Source: an uncultured Clostridiaceae bacterium (lineage in GTDB: Bacteria > Bacillota > Clostridia > Lachnospirales > Lachnospiraceae). Taken from it: DNA of 5,573 bases. The notes under the pieces are model-generated. The model worked only from the letters and a program-made list of their open reading frames with translations, was not told the DNA's origin and ran no database searches. Numbering within the stretch: position 1 is the stretch's first letter; every line of letters starts with the position of its first letter. The DNA is taken from the NCBI GenBank assembly GCA_947175375.1, contig CAMWMT010000212.1, positions 1 through 5,573 on the forward strand, given 5' to 3'. Shown here in pieces: positions 1 to 5,573 of this stretch. The translations under genes and the position numbers were made by a program.

Positions 1-41
1 GCAATAATAAGTGCATCCGCTGCTGCTTTCTATGCATATTA
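1..41 (-). pseudogene. In-frame continuation of the broken oxidoreductase
   Basis: Reading past the TAA at 41-39 in the same frame gives Y-A, then TAG at 32-30, then KAAADALIIA running off the window. The small-residue and D-A-L-I-I-A string is what FadH/BaiCD-type proteins show at the strand before their A-x-G-x-x-P motif, so the real coding frame crosses both stops. Single base changes from GAA or CAA, and from GAG or CAG, would create TAA and TAG. No start codon or ribosome binding site is present here that could restart a separate C-terminal protein. The remainder lies outside the window. Confidence 0.7.
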
Positions 42-1436
42 TCTGGTCACTTCTGTATTCAGCCGGATCTCCACCCCGGCCCGTCTGGCCAAAAGTGCAT
101 AGGTTCCTGCCAATTCATACATTTCATGCTTAAAAGGTAGCGCCTGTTCGCTTTTAAGAATTCCGCCCAGTTCCTCTTCCTTTTCACAAAGTATCACTTG
201 ATGACCTCTGCGTGCTGCTGTATAGGCAGCATAAAGACCACCAGGACCACCACCAGCAACCAGTACTTTCTTCCTGCGCGAAGCCTGAAATACTTCATTT
301 CCTTCACATTCTCTACCAATCAGCGGATTTACAGTACAACGTCTGGTTGCAGTTGCTGCACGTTCTGCCATACAAGTAAAACAACGCAGACATTTTACAA
401 TCTCATCTTCCCGGTTCTCAACAATCTTCCTGGGCAGGAACGGATCTGCCAGTAATGCACGAGCCATATAAATTACATCCGCCTTTCCTGATGCAATAAT
501 TTCCTCCATCTGTACCGGATCGTTTAATCCCCCAATCGTTGCTACCGGAATCTTGACATGCTTTTTGATCTCTGCCGCCAAATAAACATTGCAGCCATGA
601 GCTTTAAACATGGACGGATGAGTATCTCCAAACCCTTTCTGATAGGTTCCAGCTGAAACATGAAGCAAATCAATATACGGTTCAATCTGTTTTGCAATAC
701 GACATCCTTCGTCCAAATCATACCCGCCCTCAAACAACTCTGAACCACTCATCCTAAATTCAATTGGGAAAAACGGTCCCACCGCTTCGCGGACTGCCAT
801 CAATACCTGAATAGCAAACCGACATCGGTTTTCTAGAGAACCTCCATATTCATCTGTCCGTTTGTTAAAATAGCCTGATAAGAATTGATTGATTAGCCAG
901 CCATGACCACCATGTATCAACAGCATCTCAAAACCTGCCCGTTTTGCAAGAGCTGCCACATGCCCATAAGAAGCAGCAATCTCATCTATCATCTCTTTTG
1001 ATAATGCTCTAACTTGCACTCCGTCTTCACGCACAGTTTCAGATGGTCCCCATTGATTCATTGATTTTTGTCTGCTTTTATCGGTCATATAGGTTCCTGC
1101 GTACATACCCGAATGAGACAACTCTAGACTTGGAATCGCTCCATGTCGACGAATCGCATCTGCCGTATAAGTCGCACAGGATAAAGAATTCAGAATACTC
1201 TCATCCAAGTGATAGGCATGACTCCCATCCGTCTTTGGATGCACCATACATTCTGAAACAGTTACCGCACCCGCACCGCCTTTCGCACGTAGCTCATAAA
1301 ATGCTGTAGACTTAGGTCCAATACATCCATCATTAGTAATATCTGTTCCGCCCATTGGTGCAGAAAATATCCGGTTCCGAAAAGTTGTACGTCCAAGTGT
1401 GATTGAACTGCAAAGATTTGAATATTTACGTTCCAT
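39..1436 (-). CDS. NADH:flavin oxidoreductase / dienoyl-CoA reductase-like, prematurely stopped
   Basis: Flavin and iron-sulfur oxidoreductase of the Old Yellow Enzyme superfamily, in the FadH/BaiCD/BaiH style that reduces activated C=C bonds in enoyl-CoA or steroid-like substrates with NAD(P)H. The substrate cannot be assigned. Domains in order: TIM barrel from about 5 to 340 with SAPMGG (25-30), HGGHGWLINQFLSGYFNKRT (175-194; His175 and His178 in the active-site region) and DEYGGSLENR (195-204); a 4Fe-4S site with Cys349, Cys352, Cys355 and Cys367 ahead of TVNP; then a dinucleotide-binding Rossmann start GGGPGG (395-400) with Glu418 closing the fold. The 465-residue product stops where family members (about 640-670 residues) continue through the FAD/NAD domains, so the electron-transfer half is missing. 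The ATG at 1436 has GGAGG at 1448-1444, seven bases away. The frame continues recognisably past the stop (see the 1-41 entry), so this is best read as the 5' part of a pseudogene. Confidence 0.85.
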   Translation of the reverse strand: MERKYSNLCSSITLGRTTFRNRIFSAPMGGTDITNDGCIGPKSTAFYELRAKGGAGAVTVSECMVHPKTDGSHAYHLDESILNSLSCATYTADAIRRHGAIPSLELSHSGMYAGTYMTDKSRQKSMNQWGPSETVREDGVQVRALSKEMIDEIAASYGHVAALAKRAGFEMLLIHGGHGWLINQFLSGYFNKRTDEYGGSLENRCRFAIQVLMAVREAVGPFFPIEFRMSGSELFEGGYDLDEGCRIAKQIEPYIDLLHVSAGTYQKGFGDTHPSMFKAHGCNVYLAAEIKKHVKIPVATIGGLNDPVQMEEIIASGKADVIYMARALLADPFLPRKIVENREDEIVKCLRCFTCMAERAATATRRCTVNPLIGRECEGNEVFQASRRKKVLVAGGGPGGLYAAYTAARRGHQVILCEKEEELGGILKSEQALPFKHEMYELAGTYALLARRAGVEIRLNTEVTR

Positions 1437-1443
1437 CTTTTAT

Positions 1444-1448
1444 CCTCC
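1444..1448 (-). promoter_or_regulatory. Ribosome binding site of the oxidoreductase
   Basis: GGAGG on the minus strand, within CAGGAGGATAAAAG immediately before the ATG, at seven-base spacing. It supports the start at 1436 and shows the translation signal is intact although the gene is broken downstream. Confidence 0.8.
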
Positions 1449-1536
1449 TGTACATTTAAATAATTTACCATTCCCAAAAACATTTTTTCAGAAAACATGT
1501 CTTACAAATTTTCCATATGTTATAAATTATACAACA

Positions 1537-1565
1537 ATGGAAAGCCCAGTCTCCGAGCTTTCCAT
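1537..1565 (-). terminator. Hairpin in copy A, attenuator-like, weak U-tract
   Basis: In minus-strand RNA, AUGGAAAGCUC and GGGCUUUCCAU form an 11-bp stem around a 7-base loop, with one U-G wobble (1556 with 1546). Only a broken U-rich run (UGUUGUAU) follows, so it is at best a weak intrinsic terminator and may be purely a regulatory or stability hairpin. It lies in the leader of the oxidoreductase gene, about 100 bases before its start. Confidence 0.45.
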
Positions 1566-1637
1566 CATTGCATGAGTTATGTTTATTTTTATAGTATCTC
1601 TCCGATTAAATGGAAAGCGAACTATCATTTCATAGAT

Positions 1638-1666
1638 ATTATATTACCTTTCGTTTATTTTGTACA
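1638..1666 (-). promoter_or_regulatory. Possible sigma-A promoter in copy A
   Basis: On the minus strand TGTACA (1666-1661, four of six matches to TTGACA) is followed after exactly 17 bases by a perfect TATAAT (1643-1638). Transcription would begin near 1631 and give a leader of about 195 bases before the oxidoreductase ATG. The identical boxes and spacing recur in copy B, while the spacer between them has four substitutions. AT-rich DNA makes chance matches common, so support is moderate. Confidence 0.5.
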
Positions 1667-1712
1667 TTTTGTCTGATTTATAGCATGGGTATAAAAACAT
1701 CTTATAATTTAC

Positions 1713-1832
1713 TCAAACTTCCCATCCCAAATCAGGGTATAATGCCTGTATAAATGCAGGCTGGGATACAAACCAGTTGATTAATTGACTTTTTGAAAAC
1801 GCTGGAATGGAGCTTTCTGGCCGTGCTTTATC
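1713..1832 (-). other. Start-less protein-like stretch, possible gene remnant
   Basis: In the same frame as the esterase but beyond its stop, 39 codons are open from just after a TAA (1835-1833) to a TGA at 1715-1713. The translation runs from DKARPESSIPAF through QLINWFVSQPAF to ALYPDLGWEV, which has the look of a real protein end but lacks an ATG, GTG or well-placed TTG start and a ribosome binding site. Upstream, between the esterase stop and the TAA, the frame reads PVRMFLYIGSQYGLPDARL. I do not recognise a family. It may be the decayed 3' end of a gene lost when the repeat or esterase arrived, or chance. Its stop lies within two bases of the end of repeat copy A. Confidence 0.3.
1724..1767. 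other. Imperfect inverted repeat downstream of the esterase
   Basis: ATCCCA (1724-1729) can pair with TGGGAT (1762-1767), and GCCTG (1744-1748) with CAGGC (1757-1761). The two right arms are contiguous and a 14-base bulge lies on the left. It is the only structure seen between the esterase stop and copy A that could contribute to 3'-end formation, but it has no U-tract, so I do not call it a terminator. Confidence 0.3.
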
Positions 1833-1892
1833 TTACAGACGTGCATCCGGAAGACCGTATTGCGATCCAATATACAGGAACATCCGAACCGG

Positions 1893-2678
1893 CTATTCTC
1901 TCCACAAAAAATCCATAAATCTCGGCACCTGTTTCTCCCAGTCCGCCTCGCAATGAGTGCCACCGACCTGGCAATACGGATACACTTCCGCTCCTTTTTT
2001 CAGAAGCCTGTCTGTGATTGTCCGGTTCTGCCGATATGTAAGGCTGCCCATATCTTCCTTCAACACATCCGTTCCGGCTTTCATCCCGCGAGCCTCCCTT
2101 GTCCCCCAGGAGAGGTAGAACCGGGTGTCCGGACGGATGGAATGCGCTTTGATATCCTTTAAAAGCTCCGGCATACATGGGTATACGTAACTGGACAGGC
2201 AGGCCGCTTTTGAATACCACTCGTTATAACAGACCGCCGCATACAGGGACATCAATCCTCCCATGCTGGAGCCGCCGATCGCCGTATATTCCCGGGATGG
2301 ACAGGTACGATAATCCTTGTCGATCACGGGCTTCAATTCTTCTATCATCCATCGAATGGTCGCATCTCCGATGCCTTCAAACTGGCTGAGGGATCCTTCT
2401 TTCACATGATAGGGCAGATATTCATTCAGTCTCTCATCCCCTTCATGTCCACATTCCAGACCTACAAGAATCAACGGTCTGTTCCACTGCTCCATGAATT
2501 CAAGAAGTCCCCAACACTTTCCATAACTTGCGTAATGGTCAAAAAACAAATTATGTCCGTCAAAAAAATACATGACTGGATAGCGCTCCTGCGTCTTATC
2601 ATAGGAATCCGGCAGGTAAATATGTAAGATTCGCTTCTTCTTCGTTGGTGTAAACCAGATGTCACGTTTAATAATCAT
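1893..2678 (-). CDS. Alpha/beta-hydrolase esterase (enterochelin esterase / esterase D-like)
   Basis: Complete 261-residue protein resembling the putative esterase family (PF00756 type), hydrolases acting on ester bonds of acyl, siderophore or carbohydrate-ester substrates; the substrate here cannot be read from sequence. An N-terminal strand region contains RYPVMYFFDGHNLF (32-45), typical of the family's first core strand and oxyanion region. The nucleophile elbow is GGSSMGG (135-141), with Ser138 as catalytic serine. WGTREARG (191-198) lies where the family usually has its acid, so Glu195 is a candidate. His242 in GGTHCEADW is the catalytic histidine, followed by the usual helix ending FMDFLWRE. 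No signal peptide or membrane segment is seen, so it is probably cytosolic. The ATG at 2678 is preceded by AGGAGG at 2690-2685, six bases away, which fixes the start. It stands alone between two copies of a direct repeat, 250 bp after pyc and 456 bp before the oxidoreductase. Family secure, substrate unknown. Confidence 0.9.
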   Translation of the reverse strand: MIIKRDIWFTPTKKKRILHIYLPDSYDKTQERYPVMYFFDGHNLFFDHYASYGKCWGLLEFMEQWNRPLILVGLECGHEGDERLNEYLPYHVKEGSLSQFEGIGDATIRWMIEELKPVIDKDYRTCPSREYTAIGGSSMGGLMSLYAAVCYNEWYSKAACLSSYVYPCMPELLKDIKAHSIRPDTRFYLSWGTREARGMKAGTDVLKEDMGSLTYRQNRTITDRLLKKGAEVYPYCQVGGTHCEADWEKQVPRFMDFLWRE

Positions 2679-2684
2679 GCCTAA

Positions 2685-2690
2685 CCTCCT
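2685..2690 (-). promoter_or_regulatory. Ribosome binding site of the esterase
   Basis: A full AGGAGG on the minus strand six bases before the ATG at 2678 decides the start. It lies outside repeat copy B, so each gene supplies its own translation signal. Confidence 0.8.
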
Positions 2691-2743
2691 GCGGAACTTT
2701 ATTTACCCAAACAAGTTTTCCATATGTTATAAATCATACAACA

Positions 2744-2772
2744 ATGGAAAGCCCAGTCTGCGGGCTTTCCAT
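2744..2772 (-). terminator. Hairpin in copy B, attenuator-like, weak U-tract
   Basis: Counterpart of the copy A hairpin with a perfect 11-bp stem, AUGGAAAGCCC pairing GGGCUUUCCAU, and a 7-base loop. It begins 157 bases beyond the pyc stop and ends 66 bases before the esterase ATG. It could partly end pyc transcripts or attenuate the esterase. The following UGUUGUAUGAUUUAU is not a clean U-tract. Confidence 0.45.
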
Positions 2773-2857
2773 CATTGCATTGAGTTATGTTGAGTTATGT
2801 TAATTTTTATAGTATCTCTCTCCAATTAAATGGAAAGCGAACTATCATTTCATAGAT

Positions 2858-2886
2858 ATTATATTACTGTTTGTTTGTTTTGTACA
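2858..2886 (-). promoter_or_regulatory. Possible sigma-A promoter in copy B
   Basis: Same arrangement as in copy A: TGTACA at 2886-2881, 17-base spacer, TATAAT at 2863-2858 on the minus strand. Initiation near 2851 would make a leader of about 173 bases for the esterase. This would let the esterase be transcribed independently of pyc. Confidence 0.5.
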
Positions 2887-2928
2887 TTTTGCCTGATTTA
2901 TAGCATGGGTATAAAAACATCTTATAAT

Positions 2929-5573
2929 TCACTTCTTCAATTTTGCGATCATTTCCCCGGATTTCACCTGTTGCCCCTCTGATACATAAATTCGTTCCAC
3001 AATTCCTGCAGCTGATGCCAGAATATTGGTTTCCATCTTCATGGCTTCGATTACAGCAATCGGCTGCTTCTCTTCAATCTTATCGCCTTCCTTTACCATG
3101 ATCTTAATAATATTTCCTGGAATGTTGGCGCCAATCTCCATGGGATCATCCTCATTGGCATAAAGTACTGCATTATGAGCATTCATGGTGATACTTGTAT
3201 CTTTGATCCGGATGCTTCTTCGGTTTCCATTCACCTCAAAGACCACTTCCCGGTTCCCTTCAGCATCTGCCGCCTTTACTTCCTGCAGACGAACAACCAT
3301 GATCTTTCCTTCATCAACCCGAATTTCACAGGTCTCTCCTTGGCTAAGACCATGGAAGAAGATATCGGAACCCATATAGCGGAAATTCCCATCCTTTCGG
3401 ATACTCTTTATATAATCTTCGAATACTTTCGAATACAATGCATAGCTTAAGACCTCCCGCATCGTCCCTTCCAGTCCCAGATTTTTCTGCAAATGACTTC
3501 GAATCGCATTCAAATCTTCTGCCGGAAGCAGTTCTCCGGGTCTTGTGGTGAGTGCCGGTTTTCCCTTCAGCACCAGCTTCTGAAGCTTTTCCGGGAATCC
3601 TCCCTCCGGTTGTCCCATCATGCCCTCAAAATAAGATACAACCGAATCTGGGAAATCGATACCCTCTGCCTTTTCATAGATATTTTCCGGTGTAAGATTA
3701 TTCTGGACCATAAAAATTGCCATGTCACCCACTACTTTAGAAGTAGGTGTCACTTTGACAATATCACCCAGCATGTCATTGACCGTTCGGTACATATCCT
3801 TTACTTCCTCAAACCGATGCCCCAGCCCGAAGCTTTCTACCTGTGGCTTCAGATTAGAATATTGACCGCCTGGAATTTCATATTTGTAGATTTCTGCCGT
3901 TGAAGTCACAAGCCCCGACTCAAAATTCCTGTAAACCGGCCGTACATCCTGCCAGTATTCTGAGATTTTTTGCAGCTGATCTGGATTAAGCCCAGTATCC
4001 CTCTCACTGTTTTGAAGAGCTGCCACTACAGAATTCAATGCAGGCTGTGAGGTCAATCCACTCATGGAATTAAATGCCGCATCCACAATATCCACTCCTG
4101 CCTGAGCTGCCATCAGAATGGTCGCCACGCCATTTCCCGAAGTATCATGGGTATGCAGATGGATTGGAATACCGATCTCCTGTTTTAAAGTACGAATCAG
4201 TTTTCTGGCTGCCATAGGCTTTAGAAGCCCCGACATATCCTTGATTCCCAAAATATGACTTCCCCGTCTCTCCAGCTCTTTTGCCATGCGGACATAATAA
4301 GCCAGATTGTATTTTTCTCTTGATTCATCCAGAATATCGCCGGTATAGCAGATGCATGCTTCTGCCAGTTTTCCCTGATTCAATGTCTCATCCAGTGCAA
4401 TCTCCATTCCCTGTATCCAGTTCAGAGAGTCAAAAATCCGGAATACATCAATTCCCGATCTGGCAGATTCTTTTACAAACTCCCGGATCACATTGTCCGG
4501 ATAATTCTTATATCCAACTCCATTAGCGCCCCGGATCAGCATCTGAAACAAAATCCCCGGAATTTTCTCCCGCAGTGTATCCAGCCGTTCCCAGGGAGAT
4601 TCTTTCAGGAAACGATAAGCAGTATCAAAGGTAGCTCCACCCCACATCTCCAGAGAAAAGAGATCTTTTCCGTAAACAGAAACTGCTGGTGCAATTTTTT
4701 CCATATCCACAGTCCGGACTCTGGTAGCCATCAAAGACTGCTGCGCATCCCGCATGGTGGTATCTGTAATCAGCAGTTTTGTCTGTTCCAGAATCCAGCT
4801 ACAGAATTTTCCCGGTCCCATATCATCCAGCATCTGCTTCGTTCCATACAATCCTTCTGTTTCTTCCTTTGTAAACCGCGGAAATATCGGAACATTAAAC
4901 TGGGGTTTCACTCCCTTTGTTTCATTTATATACTTATTCCCAAGAAATTCTATGACTTTCAGCTCGGTATCCTCTACTTTTTTAATATCCAGAAGTTCCG
5001 GATTATTGGCAATAAATCCGGTATCACAGTTCCCGGCAGCAAAATCCGGATGATTCAGAACGTTCAGCATGAAAGCGATGTTCGTCTTTACCCCTTTGAT
5101 TGTCGTTTCCCGGAGGGCCCTTATGGCTTTTGACCGAACATCCTCGAACATTCTTCCGTAAGCAGTCACTTTCAACAACAGACTGTCATAAAACGGCGTA
5201 ATCTCTGCTCCCTGAAATCCATTTCCTCCGTCCAGACGGATTCCAAGACCTCCTGGAACCTGATAGGTCTCGATGATACCTGTATCCGGCATGAAATCGT
5301 TTGCCGGATCTTCTGTGGTGATCCGGCACTGAAGGGCATATCCTCTGGCATTCACTGCATCCTGGGATGGAATCGCAATCCGGTCAGAATTCAGCAGATA
5401 GCCCTGTGCGATCAGAATCTGTGCCTGCACAATGTCAATGCCTGTCACAATCTCAGATACAGTATGCTCTACCTGAATCCTGGGATTCATCTCGATAAAA
5501 TAATGGTTTCCTTTTTTATCTACCAGAAACTCAACCGTTCCTGCACTCCTGTAATTCACAGCCCGGGCAATCT
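2929..5573 (-). CDS. pyc: Pyruvate carboxylase, 5' end outside the window
   Basis: Biotin-dependent cytosolic enzyme that carboxylates pyruvate to oxaloacetate using ATP and bicarbonate, refilling the TCA branch. About 880 codons are visible; the single-chain family is about 1,150 residues, so roughly 270 N-terminal residues lie beyond the window. The frame is open to the edge (IARAVNYRSAG); the GTG at 5559 is an internal valine, not a start. Counting that valine as residue 1: end of the biotin carboxylase domain with EMNPRIQVEH (23-32) to about 190; carboxyltransferase domain from about 260 with TMRDAQQS (Asp271, metal/substrate site), GIKDMSG (Lys440, the position carbamylated in the family) and HLHTHD (His469 and His471, metal ligands); the family's central allosteric/tetramerisation region is split around these domains; C-terminal biotin carrier domain with EAMKMET, Lys841 being the biotinylated residue. 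It ends AKLKK and TGA, with no frameshift. Repeat copy B begins at its stop codon. Identification is very secure. Confidence 0.97.
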   Translation of the reverse strand, partial: IARAVNYRSAGTVEFLVDKKGNHYFIEMNPRIQVEHTVSEIVTGIDIVQAQILIAQGYLLNSDRIAIPSQDAVNARGYALQCRITTEDPANDFMPDTGIIETYQVPGGLGIRLDGGNGFQGAEITPFYDSLLLKVTAYGRMFEDVRSKAIRALRETTIKGVKTNIAFMLNVLNHPDFAAGNCDTGFIANNPELLDIKKVEDTELKVIEFLGNKYINETKGVKPQFNVPIFPRFTKEETEGLYGTKQMLDDMGPGKFCSWILEQTKLLITDTTMRDAQQSLMATRVRTVDMEKIAPAVSVYGKDLFSLEMWGGATFDTAYRFLKESPWERLDTLREKIPGILFQMLIRGANGVGYKNYPDNVIREFVKESARSGIDVFRIFDSLNWIQGMEIALDETLNQGKLAEACICYTGDILDESREKYNLAYYVRMAKELERRGSHILGIKDMSGLLKPMAARKLIRTLKQEIGIPIHLHTHDTSGNGVATILMAAQAGVDIVDAAFNSMSGLTSQPALNSVVAALQNSERDTGLNPDQLQKISEYWQDVRPVYRNFESGLVTSTAEIYKYEIPGGQYSNLKPQVESFGLGHRFEEVKDMYRTVNDMLGDIVKVTPTSKVVGDMAIFMVQNNLTPENIYEKAEGIDFPDSVVSYFEGMMGQPEGGFPEKLQKLVLKGKPALTTRPGELLPAEDLNAIRSHLQKNLGLEGTMREVLSYALYSKVFEDYIKSIRKDGNFRYMGSDIFFHGLSQGETCEIRVDEGKIMVVRLQEVKAADAEGNREVVFEVNGNRRSIRIKDTSITMNAHNAVLYANEDDPMEIGANIPGNIIKIMVKEGDKIEEKQPIAVIEAMKMETNILASAAGIVERIYVSEGQQVKSGEMIAKLKK

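Larger units (their letters stand above)
1504..1711. repeat. Direct repeat copy A (about 208 bp), leader of the oxidoreductase
   Basis: Matches 2711-2931 in the same orientation with about 12 substitutions and 13 inserted or deleted bases, about 94% identity by hand alignment. It lies between the esterase region and the oxidoreductase start. Its upstream end on the minus strand aligns a TAA (1711-1709) with the TGA of pyc in copy B. It contains the possible promoter, hairpin and alternative pairing segment listed separately. I found no terminal inverted repeats, open frame or target-site duplication, so it does not look like a classic insertion sequence. Confidence 0.93.
2711..2931. repeat. 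Direct repeat copy B (about 221 bp), between pyc and the esterase
   Basis: Second copy of the element at 1504-1711. Similarity starts at the pyc stop codon (2931-2929) and ends 33 bases upstream of the esterase ATG. Compared with copy A it has a tandem 10-bp duplication (TGAGTTATGT twice, 2781-2800), one extra T and one extra TC dinucleotide in a TC run. These account for the 13-base length difference. It may be the pyc downstream region that was later duplicated, or a small dispersed intergenic element; two copies in one window cannot separate these. Confidence 0.93.

Noticed and set aside
198..455. Plus-strand open frame opposite the oxidoreductase
   Set aside because: Low-complexity, Ser/Thr/Cys-rich shadow of a well-supported minus-strand gene, with no ribosome binding site.
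39..1436. Naming the flavoenzyme baiCD, baiH or fadH
   Set aside because: Only superfamily-level features are visible. No bile-acid or fatty-acid operon genes are adjacent, and the gene is broken.
1526..1531. Second TATAAT on the minus strand in copy A
   Set aside because: No acceptable -35 box lies 16-18 bases upstream, and copy B has TATGAT at this position. It is less convincing than the box pair at 1638-1666.
1781..1963. 60-codon minus-strand frame overlapping the esterase end
   Set aside because: Most of it is out-of-frame esterase, and the downstream part is a different frame of the remnant region. No ribosome binding site or recognisable motif.
1504..2931. Repeats as ends of a transposon or a CRISPR array
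   Set aside because: Only two long direct copies, no terminal inverted repeats, transposase, regular spacers or clear target duplication.
3493..3903. 136-codon plus-strand frame inside pyc
   Set aside because: Antisense to the conserved carboxyltransferase region; composition is that of a shadow frame and no family is recognised.
5557..5559. GTG as the start of the pyruvate carboxylase
   Set aside because: The frame stays open to the window edge and the upstream codons (IARA) continue family sequence within the biotin carboxylase domain. It is an internal valine of a gene cut by the window.

Overview
The window looks like chromosome of a low-to-moderate-GC anaerobic Firmicute. A gut clostridium of the Lachnospiraceae type is my best guess, inferred from the protein styles (an FadH/BaiCD/BaiH-like flavoenzyme, single-chain pyruvate carboxylase), the strong AGGAGG ribosome binding sites and the AT-rich intergenic DNA. 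Every supported gene lies on the minus strand, so transcription reads from high to low coordinates.

Region by region, in transcription order. (1) 5573-2929 is the pyruvate carboxylase gene, cut by the window edge inside the biotin carboxylase domain; the carboxyltransferase and biotin-carrier domains are complete and their key residues intact. (2) 2931-2711 is copy B of a ~210-bp repeat that starts at the pyc stop codon. (3) 2678-1893 is a complete 261-aa alpha/beta-hydrolase esterase of the enterochelin-esterase/esterase-D type. (4) 1892-1712 holds no intact gene, but the esterase frame carries a 39-codon protein-like stretch with no start codon, possibly a remnant. (5) 1711-1504 is repeat copy A, about 94% identical to copy B. 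(6) 1436-1 is an Old-Yellow-Enzyme-type Fe-S/flavin oxidoreductase whose frame is broken by two stops three codons apart (TAA at 41-39, TAG at 32-30); family-like sequence resumes in the same frame afterwards, so it looks like a recent pseudogene.

The most interesting element is the repeat pair. Each copy lies just downstream of one coding end and upstream of the next gene. Each carries the same possible promoter (TGTACA, 17 bp, TATAAT), an 11-bp hairpin kept in minus-strand RNA by a C-G/U-G exchange, and an extra GCTTTCCAT that could pair alternatively with the hairpin's 5' arm. That is the layout of an attenuator or leader RNA used twice, although no clean U-tract follows. The direct repeats also bracket the esterase, so homologous recombination between them would remove about 1.2 kb with the esterase in it.

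The three genes do not form an obvious pathway. Pyruvate carboxylase is anaplerotic, the esterase is of unknown substrate, and the flavoenzyme is of unknown substrate and probably inactive. No RNA gene, CRISPR array, transposase or phage gene was seen.
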